Assembly (NCBI GenBank): GCA_018268695.1
Contig: JAFDWD010000723.1
Location: 1 to 9,944, forward strand
Direction of reading: 5' to 3'
Source: Actinomycetota bacterium
Lineage (GTDB): Bacteria; Actinomycetota; Thermoleophilia; Solirubrobacterales; 70-9
DNA: 9,944 bases
The first letter of the stretch is position 1. Each line of letters starts with the position of its first letter. The position numbers were made by a program, and so were the translations under genes. The notes under the pieces are model-generated. The model saw only the letters and a program-made list of their open reading frames with translations, ran no database searches and was not told the DNA's origin. This document shows positions 1 through 6,806 of the stretch, piece by piece.

Positions 1-1
1 C

Positions 2-1453
2 GAGGCGAACGTGTGGCGGATCGCCGTCGTCGTCGTCCTCGGCACGATCATGTCGGTCCTCGACACGACGATCGTGAACGTCGCCCTCGACACCCTGGGC
101 AAGGACCTGAACTCGTCGGTCGACCAGATCCAGTGGGTGGTGACCGGCTACCTGCTCGCGCTCGCCGCCGTGATCCCGGTTAGCGGCTGGGCCTCACGAC
201 GCTTCTCCAGCCGCAGTGTCTACATGTTCTCGCTGGTGCTCTTCACCGCCGGCTCGGTCTTGTGTGGGCTCGCCCAATCGACCGAGTCGCTGGTCGCCTT
301 CCGCGTGATCCAGGGGATCGGCGGCGGCATGTTGGTGCCGACCGGCCAGATGATCCTGGTCAGGGCCGCCGGACCGCGGAACCTCCCCAAGGTGATGAGC
401 GTGATCGGCGTCCCGATCGTCCTCGCCCCGATCTTCGGCCCCACCATCGGCGGCCTCCTGCTCGAGCACGTCTCCTGGCAGTCGATCTTCCTCGTCAACC
501 TGCCGGTCGGCATGCTCACCCTCGTCGCCGCGATCAAGCTGCTGCCGAAGGACCAGCCCGAGGGCGCCGAGCCGCTCGACTTCCTCGGCCTCGGCATCCT
601 CTCGGTCGGCCTCGTCGGCATCACCTACGGGCTCGCCGAGACCGGCTCGGCGGGCACCCTCTTCGCCGCCCCGGTCCTGGTCCCGCTGGTGATCGGCCTG
701 GTCGGCGTCGCCGCCTTCGTCCTCCGCGCGCTGAAGGTCCCGAACCCGCTGCTGAACGTCCGCCTCTACAAGGACCGCGCCTTCGCGGCGGCCTCGATCA
801 CGACCTTCTGTCTCGGCGCCGCGCTCTTCGGTGCGATGGTCCTGATGCCGCTCTACTTCCAGACCGTCCGCGGGCAGGACGCGGTCGACACCGGCCTGCT
901 GCTGATCCCGCAGGGCCTCGGCGCGGCGGTCGCGATGGGCCTGTCCGGCCGGGCGACCGAAAGGTGGGGTGGAGGGGTCACCGCCGCCGTCGGCACGGTG
1001 ATCACCCTGGTCGCGACGATCCCCTTCGTCCTGCTCACCGACACCACGCCGTTCGTCGCGATCGGCGCGGCGATGGTCGTCCGCGGCTTCGGCATCGGCA
1101 TGTCGATCATGCCCGCGATGACCGCCGCCTACGGCGTCCTGCGGCCCGACCAGGTAACCCACGCGACGCCCCAGCTGACCACCCTGCAGCGGGTCGGCGG
1201 CTCGATGGGCACCGCGATCCTCACGGTGATCCTGCAGACCCATCTCGAATCGGCGGGGACCTCCCAGCCCGCGATGGCCCAGGCCTTCGGCACCACCTTC
1301 GTCTGGGTGATGGGCATCTCGGTCGCCGCGCTCCTGCCGACGTTGATGCTGGCGCGGATCGAGCGCCGCTCGCGCCGCCGCGCCGCCGACGTCACCAGCC
1401 TGCCCCCGCGGGCCGAAGCCGAAACCCGCGAGCTGGCTCTGGAGTCGGCATGA
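2..1453 (+). CDS. DHA2-family MFS multidrug efflux transporter (5' end outside window)
   Basis: Proton-driven multidrug exporter of the EmrB/QacA (DHA2, 14-helix) type in the cytoplasmic membrane. The reading frame is open to the left edge (Glu-Ala-Asn-Val-Trp precedes the GTG at 11), so the true start probably lies a few codons upstream of the window. Seen: the first helix carries the DHA2 signature SVLDTTIVNVAL; motif A-like GWASRRFSSRS follows helix 2; a motif C-like stretch around PIFGPTIGGLLLEHVSW precedes FLVNLPVG; many further hydrophobic segments follow, ending in a charged tail rich in Arg and Glu near residue 450. At about 480 residues it is near the usual family length. The stop overlaps the start of a MarR regulator, so the two are probably co-transcribed, with the regulator controlling the pump. 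The substrate cannot be read from the sequence. Confidence 0.93.
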   Translation, partial: EANVWRIAVVVVLGTIMSVLDTTIVNVALDTLGKDLNSSVDQIQWVVTGYLLALAAVIPVSGWASRRFSSRSVYMFSLVLFTAGSVLCGLAQSTESLVAFRVIQGIGGGMLVPTGQMILVRAAGPRNLPKVMSVIGVPIVLAPIFGPTIGGLLLEHVSWQSIFLVNLPVGMLTLVAAIKLLPKDQPEGAEPLDFLGLGILSVGLVGITYGLAETGSAGTLFAAPVLVPLVIGLVGVAAFVLRALKVPNPLLNVRLYKDRAFAAASITTFCLGAALFGAMVLMPLYFQTVRGQDAVDTGLLLIPQGLGAAVAMGLSGRATERWGGGVTAAVGTVITLVATIPFVLLTDTTPFVAIGAAMVVRGFGIGMSIMPAMTAAYGVLRPDQVTHATPQLTTLQRVGGSMGTAILTVILQTHLESAGTSQPAMAQAFGTTFVWVMGISVAALLPTLMLARIERRSRRRAADVTSLPPRAEAETRELALESA

Positions 1454-1911
1454 GCACCGCGGCGCCCGACCGGCGCGCCGAGGCGCTCGCGACGGTCCGC
1501 GAGGAGTACGGCGCCCTCTTGAGCGCCGAGCGCCGCCTCCGTGGTCGCGATCAGCACCGCAAGGCCGACGACGGCCTCACCGTCGCCCACGTCCGCGCTC
1601 TCGTCGCGCTCGACCGGACCGAAGCGGCGACGGCGGGGGAGATCGCCGAGGCCGCCCATCTCAGCCCGGCCAGTGTCACCGCGATGCTCGACGACCTCGA
1701 GCGCGACGGCATCGTCACCCGGGTCCGCTCCGACACCGACCGCCGCCGCGTCCTCGTCGCCCTCACCGAGAAGGGCCGCACGGTGCTGGACAAGCGCCGC
1801 CGCCTCTGGCTGAAGCGCTGGGAATCGGCCCTGGCCGACGTTCCCGACCGCGACATCGAAGCCGCCGCCGGGGTCCTCCACCGCATCACCGGCCTCCTCG
1901 ACGAGCTCTAG
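1450..1911 (+). CDS. MarR-family transcriptional regulator
   Basis: Winged-helix repressor of the MarR family, 153 residues, typical for the family. The ATG sits in an ATGA overlap with the efflux-transporter stop, which fixes the start by translational coupling. Seen: an N-terminal helical part (1-45), then the DNA-binding domain with TAGEIAEAAHLSPASVTAML (61-80) as helix-turn-helix, DDLERDGIVTRVRS leading into the wing, and the wing motif DTDRRRVLVALT with Asp97-Arg98-Arg99, the conserved minor-groove contact region of MarR proteins. C-terminal helices (about 110-153) would form the dimer interface. Known for the family: MarR proteins often repress an adjacent efflux gene and are released by a phenolic or drug ligand. 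That role for this pair is inferred. No operator is visible because the promoter is outside the window. Confidence 0.93.
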   Translation: MSTAAPDRRAEALATVREEYGALLSAERRLRGRDQHRKADDGLTVAHVRALVALDRTEAATAGEIAEAAHLSPASVTAMLDDLERDGIVTRVRSDTDRRRVLVALTEKGRTVLDKRRRLWLKRWESALADVPDRDIEAAAGVLHRITGLLDEL

Positions 1912-1912
1912 A

Positions 1913-1945
1913 GGCCGGGCACCCGGCCGATCCGGGTGCCCGGCC
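1913..1945. terminator. Strong GC hairpin, probable bidirectional terminator
   Basis: Perfect 14-bp inverted repeat: GGCCGGGCACCCGG at 1913-1926 pairs with 1932-1945 around a 5-base loop CCGAT. It begins 1 base after the marR-type stop codon on the + strand and 5 bases after the stop of a candidate micro-ORF on the - strand, so it is placed to end transcripts from both sides. There is no T-run on either side, so classical rho-independent action is uncertain. Confidence 0.7.
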
Positions 1946-1950
1946 ACTTC

Positions 1951-2010
1951 TCAAGACGTCTTGGCGGTTGAAATCCCCGGCATGATCATCGTGACCCCCT
2001 TGATCGACAT
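1951..2010 (-). CDS. Candidate 19-residue micro-ORF (MSIKGVTMIMPGISTAKTS)
   Basis: Minus-strand ORF of 20 codons, ATG at 2010 and TGA at 1953-1951, encoding MSIKGVTMIMPGISTAKTS. I do not recognise the peptide. In its favour: the Shine-Dalgarno sequence (GGGAGGTG on the minus strand) is among the best in the window and has a 6-base spacer; the ORF stops 5 bases before a 14-bp hairpin; a plausible minus-strand promoter lies about 115 bases upstream; and no other gene explains this 265-base gap. The peptide has a Lys near each end and a hydrophobic centre (VTMIMPGI), so it could be a signalling or leader peptide or a microprotein. These roles are guesses. It sits divergent to the ArsR-like gene at 2177. 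The longer minus frame at 1886-2101 over the same DNA has an atypical composition and is less likely. Confidence 0.4.
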   Translation of the reverse strand: MSIKGVTMIMPGISTAKTS

Positions 2011-2014
2011 GGCC

Positions 2015-2022
2015 CACCTCCC
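2015..2022 (-). promoter_or_regulatory. Shine-Dalgarno site of the micro-ORF
   Basis: On the minus strand this reads GGGAGGTG, with the core GGAGG ending at 2017 and six bases (2016-2011) before the ATG at 2010. It is the main evidence that translation starts here. Confidence 0.5.
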
Positions 2023-2050
2023 TTCCTGGTCTCCGTCCTTGCCGGGGCCA

Positions 2051-2175
2051 CGAAAACGGACGTAGACAAAAGGTTTCGACCGCGAAAGGTTCTGTCTTCA
2101 TTCAATCCGCACGTAGGACGAAACGAATCGTATGCTTAATTACGTTTCGCTCAATCAGGGGAATAGGGGGTTTCG
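2051..2175. promoter_or_regulatory. Cluster of six CGAAA/TTTCG half-sites, possible operator region
   Basis: Half-sites lie at 2051-2055 (CGAAA), 2074-2078 (TTTCG), 2083-2087 (CGAAA), 2119-2123 (CGAAA), 2145-2149 (TTTCG) and 2171-2175 (TTTCG). Two pairs face each other: TTTCG-N4-CGAAA at 2074-2087, and the 7-bp inverted repeat CGAAACG-N17-CGTTTCG at 2119-2149. AAAGGTT is also repeated directly at 2069 and 2085. The stretch is AT-richer than the flanking coding DNA, which raises chance matches somewhat. Its position between a divergent micro-ORF and the winged-helix gene at 2177 suggests autoregulation by that protein; this is inference. Confidence 0.45.
2127..2154 (-). promoter_or_regulatory. 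Possible minus-strand promoter for the micro-ORF
   Basis: On the minus strand TTGAGC (2154-2149) is followed after 16 bases by TACGAT (2132-2127), a fair match to -35/-10 spacing and consensus. Transcription would start near 2120 and give a leader of about 110 bases before the ATG at 2010. The 7-bp inverted repeat at 2119-2149 covers this promoter, so a bound protein would be expected to block it. Confidence 0.35.
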
Positions 2176-2176
2176 C

Positions 2177-2785
2177 GTGGGAGGAAAGATCGTCGACAAG
2201 CAGATGTTCGCGGGGGTTCTGTCGCACCCGGTCCGGTGCCGGGCGCTGACGATCCTGGCCGATCGGGAAGCGAGTCCGGTCGAGATCGCCAGGGAGTTGG
2301 ATCTGGAGCCGAGCCACGTCGCCTACCACGTCAGGTTGCTCCACGAGGACGGCCTGATCGAGCTGACCGAGGAAGTACCTCGCCGCGGATCGATCGAACA
2401 CCGATACCAAGCGGTGTTCTTCGCGCAGAGCGATGCGCGCTACACCGAACTCCCGCCGGAGGAGCGGGCAGCGCTGTCGCGCATGATCTTCTCCTTCGCT
2501 GCCGCCGATGCGAATTGCGCCTTCAGCGCGGGCAGCTTCGCCGCACGTCCCGACCACCACATCAGCCGCTTCCCGATGCAGGTCGACGAGGAGGGTTGGA
2601 CAGAGGTGAACCGGGCTTTCGACCAACTGCTGGCGGAGCTCTACCGGATCAAACGCGAGTCCGGGGATCGGCTGGATGAGACAGGGGTCAAAGGTAAGCC
2701 GATCCTCGCGTTCAGCACCTTCTTCGGGTTGCCCGCGAACCGGATCATCCCGAGGCATTTCAATTGGCTGCCACCTGCTGAGTAG
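2177..2785 (+). CDS. ArsR-like winged helix-turn-helix transcriptional regulator
   Basis: DNA-binding regulator of about 202 residues. Seen: the N-terminal winged-helix domain runs FAGVLSHPVRCRALTILADR (11-30), then SPVEIARELDLEPSHVAYHV (33-52, helix-turn-helix) and the wing LIELTEEVPRRGSIEHRYQAV (60-80). The PRRGxxEHxY pattern is typical of actinobacterial ArsR-like proteins. No metal-binding Cys pair is visible in the recognition region, so metal sensing is not supported. The C-terminal half (90-165: LPPEERAALSRM, ARPDHHISRFP, EEGWTEVNRAFDQLLAEL) resembles the extra domain common in these regulators. The GTG at 2177 is chosen because AGGGGG lies six bases before it. An ATG at 2132 has no ribosome binding site and falls inside the operator-like repeat, so it is less likely. 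A serine-hydrolase-fold gene follows 12 bases after the stop and is the likely target; the ligand is unknown. Confidence 0.85.
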   Translation: MGGKIVDKQMFAGVLSHPVRCRALTILADREASPVEIARELDLEPSHVAYHVRLLHEDGLIELTEEVPRRGSIEHRYQAVFFAQSDARYTELPPEERAALSRMIFSFAAADANCAFSAGSFAARPDHHISRFPMQVDEEGWTEVNRAFDQLLAELYRIKRESGDRLDETGVKGKPILAFSTFFGLPANRIIPRHFNWLPPAE

Positions 2786-2788
2786 GAT
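2783..2788 (+). promoter_or_regulatory. Possible -10 element (TAGGAT) overlapping the regulator's stop codon
   Basis: TAGGAT fits the TAnnnT pattern and contains the TAG stop of the upstream gene. It ends nine bases before the TTG start at 2798, so transcription would begin at or next to that start. AGGA in the same place could instead act as a weak, distant ribosome binding site. No clear -35 was found. Confidence 0.3.
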
Positions 2789-2797
2789 CTCGACACT

Positions 2798-3985
2798 TTG
2801 CGGATCTTTTCCAGGATCGCAGTCGTGGCCGTGGCAGTCGTCGCCTTCGCGTCGTTGGCCGGCTCGGCGGGCGCCGCGAGCTGCCCGACCGGACAGCTGA
2901 GCGTTTCCACCGGCTGCGTCAGCCGGGCGGCGGCCCAGCGCCACATCGAAGGGATGGTCCGCGAAGCGATGCCCGAACTCGGCCTGCGGGCGACGATCAT
3001 GCGGGTCGACACCGGCGAACAGCCGCTCGTGAACAAGGGGTTCGGCAACTCGATGAAGGGCGTGCCGGCGTCGCCGCGGATGTACTTCCGGATCGGCTCG
3101 ATCGCGATCCCGTACCTGATCAACCTGGCGCTGCAGCTGCAGGACGAAGGCAAGCTGTCGATGGACGACAAGCTGGCGAAGTACCGACCGAACTTCCCCG
3201 AGTCGGGCGAAGTGACGCTGCGGATGCTGGCGAACGTCACCAGCGGCTACCCCGACTGGGTCCAGCACAACGAACCCTTCCAGCAGCTCCTCTTCCAGAA
3301 CCCGTTCAGGCAGTGGACCTCGAACGAACTGCTCCACTGGGCCTTCACCCAGCCGCTCGCCTGCGCGCCGGGCACCTGCTTCCACTACGCCCACACGAAC
3401 TTCGCGATCCTGAGTCAGGTGATCGCCAAGGCCACCGGCGAATCGGTCTCGAAGCTGATGCGCGAACGGGTCCTGAAGCCCCTCGGCCTCGACCACACGC
3501 AGATCTCCCGCTATCCGGCGATGCCCGGCGAAGCCCTCCACGCCTACACCGGCGAACGCGGTGTCTACGAGGACGACACCTTCTGGAGCCCCTCGTGGTC
3601 GATCGGCGACGCGACCGTGATGAGCTCGACGATGGCCGACGTCGTCCACGGCGCCCGCGAGATCGGGCAGGGCGCCTTGATCTCGGCGAGGGCGAACCGC
3701 GAACGGATCGCGCCGACCAGCGTCGGCATCCCGCCCTTCACCAAGAGCCTCTACTACGCCTTCGGGATCACGATGGCCAACGGCTGGGAATTCCAGAACC
3801 CGTTCATCGACGGCTACACCGGCGTCTCGGCCTACCTGAAGGCGCAGGACATCTCGGTCGGGATCGTCACCACCCAGCTGCCGCAGAGCTCAAACAACGG
3901 CGTCGGCAACGCATCCATCCTGCTCGGGAAGCTGAGTGAATACCTCAGCCCCGAACACCTGATCACGCTGCCGCCCGCGCCCTGA
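2798..3985 (+). CDS. Exported serine hydrolase (class C beta-lactamase/DD-peptidase fold), probably catalytically altered
   Basis: Protein of 395 residues with a signal peptide (MRIFSRIAVVAVAVVAFASLA... with AGAA before Ser28). The TTG start is chosen because it directly begins this signal sequence. The fold is the beta-lactamase/penicillin-binding-protein-like serine hydrolase: YFRIGSIAIPYL (96-107), LQLQDEGKLSMDDKLAKYRP, VTLRMLANVTSGYPDW (139-154), FHYAHTNFAILSQVIAKATGES (195-216) and VLKPLGLDHTQI. Odd: the catalytic SxxK is S101-I-A-I104 (no Lys), YxN is Y197-A-H199 (no Asn), and the KTG position is Y340-T-G. The nucleophile Ser and Tyr are kept while the general-base Lys is lost, so ordinary acyl-enzyme chemistry is doubtful. 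I recall actinobacterial homologues with the same SxAI and YSH pattern, which would make this a subfamily and not a decayed gene (unverified). Cys pairs 29/40 and 189/194 could form disulfides outside the membrane. It probably shares a transcript with the regulator just upstream. Confidence 0.85.
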   Translation: MRIFSRIAVVAVAVVAFASLAGSAGAASCPTGQLSVSTGCVSRAAAQRHIEGMVREAMPELGLRATIMRVDTGEQPLVNKGFGNSMKGVPASPRMYFRIGSIAIPYLINLALQLQDEGKLSMDDKLAKYRPNFPESGEVTLRMLANVTSGYPDWVQHNEPFQQLLFQNPFRQWTSNELLHWAFTQPLACAPGTCFHYAHTNFAILSQVIAKATGESVSKLMRERVLKPLGLDHTQISRYPAMPGEALHAYTGERGVYEDDTFWSPSWSIGDATVMSSTMADVVHGAREIGQGALISARANRERIAPTSVGIPPFTKSLYYAFGITMANGWEFQNPFIDGYTGVSAYLKAQDISVGIVTTQLPQSSNNGVGNASILLGKLSEYLSPEHLITLPPAP

Positions 3986-4047
3986 GCACGGCGCCCCGCC
4001 TGCCGACCGGGCCGAACTGAAAGGCTCTCGGGGCAAGCAACGGCCCC

Positions 4048-4053
4048 AGGAGG
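4048..4053 (+). promoter_or_regulatory. Strong ribosome binding site of fgd
   Basis: AGGAGG with a six-base spacer to the ATG at 4060 fixes the start. It is the strongest + strand ribosome binding site in the window, which suggests high expression. The 74-base gap upstream (3986-4059) shows no clear promoter or terminator to my eye. Confidence 0.75.
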
Positions 4054-4059
4054 AAGCGG

Positions 4060-5094
4060 ATGGCGATACGGATCGGTTACAAGGCCTCGGCGGAGCAGTT
4101 CGGACCGCGAGAGCTGCTCGACTTCTCGGTCGAGGCGGAGCGCACCGGCCTCGACATCGTCGCCGTCTCCGACCACTTCCAGCCCTGGCGCCACGAGGGC
4201 GGCCACGCGCCCAACGCCCTGGTCTGGCTCGGCGCGCTGGCACAGGCGACCGAGCGGGTGGTGATGGGGACGAGCGTCCTGACGCCGACCCTGCGCTACG
4301 AGCCGTCGATCATCGCCCAGGCCTTCGGCACCCTCGGGGCGCTGGCGCCCGGGCGGGTCTTCCTCGGGGTCGGGACGGGGGAGTCCTTGAACGAGACGCC
4401 CGCCACCGGCGGTGAGTTCCCCGGCGCCAAAGAGCGCCGCCGACGCCTCGCCGAGGGGGTCGCGCTGATCGAGCAGCTGTGGCGCGAGGAGCGCGTCGAC
4501 TTCGAAGGCGAGTACTACGAGACCCAGCGCGCGACGATCTACGACAAACCCGAGCAGCCGGTGCCGATCTTCATCGCCGCCTCGGGCCCGCTGGCGGCGA
4601 AACTGGCGGGGCGCCGCGGCGACGGCTTCATCTCGACCAGCGGCAAAGACCCGCAGCTGTACAAGGACCTGATGGCGAACCTCGCCGAGGGCGCGGAGAA
4701 AGCCGGCCGGGATCCGGACCGGATCCGCAAGCAGATCGAGATCAAGGTCTCCTACGACCGCGATTACGACGATGCCTTCGAGTCCTGCAAGATCTGGTCG
4801 GCCCTGGGGCTGTCCCACGAGCAGAAAGCGGGCATCGACGACCCGATCGAGATGGAACGGGTCGCCGACGAGAACGCCGACAAGGCCCACAACCGCTTCA
4901 TCGTCTCCTCGAACCCCGACGAGGTGATCGAGGCGGTCATGCCCTACGTCGACCTCGGCTTCGAAGACCTCGTCCTCCACGCCCCCGGCCACGACCAGAA
5001 GCGCTTCCTCGACCAGTTCGCCGCCGACGTCCTCCCGGCCCTGCGCGAGGAGGCCGAAAAGCACGCGAAGACCGCCGCGGACCCCGGCGCCTAG
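4060..5094 (+). CDS. fgd: F420-dependent glucose-6-phosphate dehydrogenase (luciferase-like monooxygenase fold)
   Basis: Cytosolic TIM-barrel oxidoreductase, 344 residues, close to the family length. It oxidises glucose-6-phosphate to 6-phosphogluconolactone while reducing coenzyme F420 to F420H2, supplying reductant for F420H2-dependent enzymes. Compared from memory with Mycobacterium tuberculosis FGD1, the N-terminus GYKASAEQF is the same, and SDHFQPWRH gives Asp38, His39 and Trp43 (FGD1 Asp39, His40, Trp44). Glu108 in GVGTGESLNE matches Glu109. The phosphate-binding residues appear kept: Lys196 in TSGK (Lys198), Lys256 in EQK (Lys259) and Arg279 in HNRF (Arg283), with offsets that grow consistently. 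APGHDQKRFL near the C-terminus also matches. Retention of all these residues supports true G6P use over a generic F420 reductase of the same family. No F420 biosynthesis gene is in the window. It is probably transcribed alone or with the next gene, which starts 12 bases after the stop. Confidence 0.9.
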   Translation: MAIRIGYKASAEQFGPRELLDFSVEAERTGLDIVAVSDHFQPWRHEGGHAPNALVWLGALAQATERVVMGTSVLTPTLRYEPSIIAQAFGTLGALAPGRVFLGVGTGESLNETPATGGEFPGAKERRRRLAEGVALIEQLWREERVDFEGEYYETQRATIYDKPEQPVPIFIAASGPLAAKLAGRRGDGFISTSGKDPQLYKDLMANLAEGAEKAGRDPDRIRKQIEIKVSYDRDYDDAFESCKIWSALGLSHEQKAGIDDPIEMERVADENADKAHNRFIVSSNPDEVIEAVMPYVDLGFEDLVLHAPGHDQKRFLDQFAADVLPALREEAEKHAKTAADPGA

Positions 5095-5097
5095 ACT
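5092..5097 (+). promoter_or_regulatory. Possible -10 element (TAGACT) overlapping the fgd stop codon
   Basis: TAGACT contains the fgd stop codon and ends nine bases before the ATG at 5107, which has no Shine-Dalgarno sequence. This is the spacing expected for a leaderless transcript. No convincing -35 was found. Confidence 0.4.
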
Positions 5098-5106
5098 TCC
5101 GCGCCG

Positions 5107-6732
5107 ATGTTCGGTTCTTCGATCAGCGTGCGGGGGCTCGCGGCGGCGCTCGTCGCCTGCGCCCTCCTCTGCCTCGGCGCCGCGAACGCGAGCGCCGCGC
5201 CGCTCGTCTGGGCCTCTAACTTCGGCGAAGACACGGTCTCGACCGTCGACAGCGTGACCGGCCAGGCCGTCGGCACGCCGATCCCCGTCCCCGCCGAGCC
5301 CGAATCGATCGCGATCACCCCGAACGGCCGCCGGGCGCTCGTGGTCAGCGACGGGAAATCAAGCGCCGCCCTGATCGAAACCGCGGCGCGGAAACCGGTG
5401 AAGACGTTCGAATTCGGATCGGCGGCCGGGATGGTGGCGATCTCGCCCGATGGGCGAACCGGCTACGTCACCTTGGAAGCGCCCGGCGAAATCGCCGTGG
5501 TCAATCCCGAAACGGCCACCTTGGCCGGATCCTTCCCGGTCGGCGCCCAACCCCGATCGGTCGCCTTCAGTCCCGACGGCTCCGAGGCTTTTGTCGGGCT
5601 CGGGACCGGAAGCATCGCCATCGTCGACACCGCGACCGAGGAAGTCGTCGGCAAATCGATCCCGATCGGCGGTGTGCCGACCTCGATCGTCTTCTCACCC
5701 GACGGCAAGACGGCCTACGCGACCTCGGACGCGATCGACGAAGTTCAGGTGATCGACGTCGCGCGTGGGGAAGTCGTGAAATCCATCCCGGTGCCTTCCG
5801 GGAGCAAGCCACACAGCCTCGCGGTGAGTCCCGACGGTCGCCACGTGTATCTCGGGAGCATCGAACCGCCGTCGCTGAGCCTGATCGAAACGGCGCAGAA
5901 CCAGATCGTCGGCAAACCGATCCCTCTCACCATCGCGCCATACGAATTGGCGGTCACTCCCGACGGCTCGACCGCGCTTGTGGCGGGCGGCGAAGTCGTC
6001 CCGGTCAACCTCCTCGCGGGGAGGACTGAACCATCATTCGGCATCGCAGGCCACGATGTTCACGGGCTCGCCGTCGCCCCCGACCAGTCGCCGACCGCGG
6101 CCTTCACCGCGCCGACCGACGTCACGCCGGGCACGCAGGCGACCTTCAGCGGCGCGGCCTCGGCCGATCCCGACGGCACGATCGCCTCCTGGAGCTGGGC
6201 CTTCGGCGACGGTGGGACGGGGACCGGGATCAGTGCGACCCACACCTACGGGGCCACCGGCACCTATGCCGCGAAGTTGAGCGTCGTCGACAACGAAGGA
6301 TGTGGCGGAGCGCAGGTGTTCACCGGTCGCACCGCCTACTGCTCGGGCAACGTCGGGGCGAGCGTCACCCATCCGGTCACCGTGGCGCCCCCGGTCATCC
6401 CGATCGCCGCTCCGGCCCCGCCTTCGAACAGCTTCCGCTTCGGCCGCATCGTCCACAACCTCCGCAACGGCACCGTCCGCATCCAGGTGACGCTGCCGAG
6501 CGCCGGGTTCGTCCTCTTGTTCGGCAATAAGGTTCACGCGGTGACGCGCAAATCGTCGGTCTCGCAGACGATGTGGCTGACGCTCCACGCGCGGGTCGAG
6601 CTCGCCAAACGGCTGAAGACGACGCTGCGGGCGCCGGTGCGCTTCCGGGTCACCTTCACGCCGAACGGCGGCACGCCGAAGACGGTGCATCGCTCGGTCA
6701 CGCTGCTGCGGGCGCCGCGCCACAAGCATTGA
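5107..6732 (+). CDS. Secreted YVTN-type beta-propeller protein with PKD domain
   Basis: Exported protein of 541 residues. Seen: a signal peptide (hydrophobic LAAALVACALLCLGA, cleavage likely after ASA near residue 31); six clear propeller repeats, each with a core such as ITPNGRRALVV, ISPDGRTGYVT, FSPDGSEAFVG, FSPDGKTAYAT, VSPDGRHVYLG or VTPDGSTALVA, with a seventh, degenerate one (LAVAPDQ); then a PKD domain at about 328-425 with the hallmark WAFGDG near 365. The PKD segment has an inserted loop with two Cys (NEGCGG...AYCSG) that could form a disulfide. A proline-rich linker (PVIPIAAPAPP) leads to a C-terminal beta domain of about 100 residues (SFRFGRIV...VTFTPNGGTPKTVHRSVTLL), a type I associate with Thermoleophilia surface proteins. 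No transmembrane anchor or sorting signal follows, and it ends in basic residues. A likely role is in extracellular binding or cell-surface structure; the ligand is unknown. The start ATG lacks a ribosome binding site and may be leaderless. Confidence 0.85.
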   Translation: MFGSSISVRGLAAALVACALLCLGAANASAAPLVWASNFGEDTVSTVDSVTGQAVGTPIPVPAEPESIAITPNGRRALVVSDGKSSAALIETAARKPVKTFEFGSAAGMVAISPDGRTGYVTLEAPGEIAVVNPETATLAGSFPVGAQPRSVAFSPDGSEAFVGLGTGSIAIVDTATEEVVGKSIPIGGVPTSIVFSPDGKTAYATSDAIDEVQVIDVARGEVVKSIPVPSGSKPHSLAVSPDGRHVYLGSIEPPSLSLIETAQNQIVGKPIPLTIAPYELAVTPDGSTALVAGGEVVPVNLLAGRTEPSFGIAGHDVHGLAVAPDQSPTAAFTAPTDVTPGTQATFSGAASADPDGTIASWSWAFGDGGTGTGISATHTYGATGTYAAKLSVVDNEGCGGAQVFTGRTAYCSGNVGASVTHPVTVAPPVIPIAAPAPPSNSFRFGRIVHNLRNGTVRIQVTLPSAGFVLLFGNKVHAVTRKSSVSQTMWLTLHARVELAKRLKTTLRAPVRFRVTFTPNGGTPKTVHRSVTLLRAPRHKH

Positions 6733-6770
6733 GCGCGCGAACATTCTTCCCGCCGGTGGCGTCGCGGACG

Positions 6771-6776
6771 TATGCT
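6771..6776 (+). promoter_or_regulatory. Possible -10 element (TATGCT) for the DUF4242/GNAT pair
   Basis: TATGCT lies in the 74-base gap after the propeller gene. Transcription from it would give a leader of about 25 bases that includes GAGGGG (6795-6800), six bases before the ATG at 6807. No good -35 is seen. Confidence 0.3.
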
Positions 6777-6806
6777 CGTCCCAGTCACCGACGAGAGGGG
6801 TGAGGT

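Noticed and set aside
262..1911. 549-codon + frame covering most of the transporter in another phase
   Set aside because: Only its last 153 residues, from the ATG at 1450, are a real protein (MarR); the upstream part is Arg/Pro-rich shadow of the transporter.
1952..1963. 12-bp palindrome CAAGACGTCTTG as an operator
   Set aside because: It lies at the end of the micro-ORF and before a terminator, not at a promoter, and a 12-bp palindrome alone is weak evidence.
2102..3649. Long minus-strand ORF of 515 codons (and similar ones at 194-1243, 3832-5064 and 6977-7873)
   Set aside because: They are antisense to clear genes, rich in Arg, Gly, Asp and Glu, match no family, and are typical shadows in high-GC DNA.
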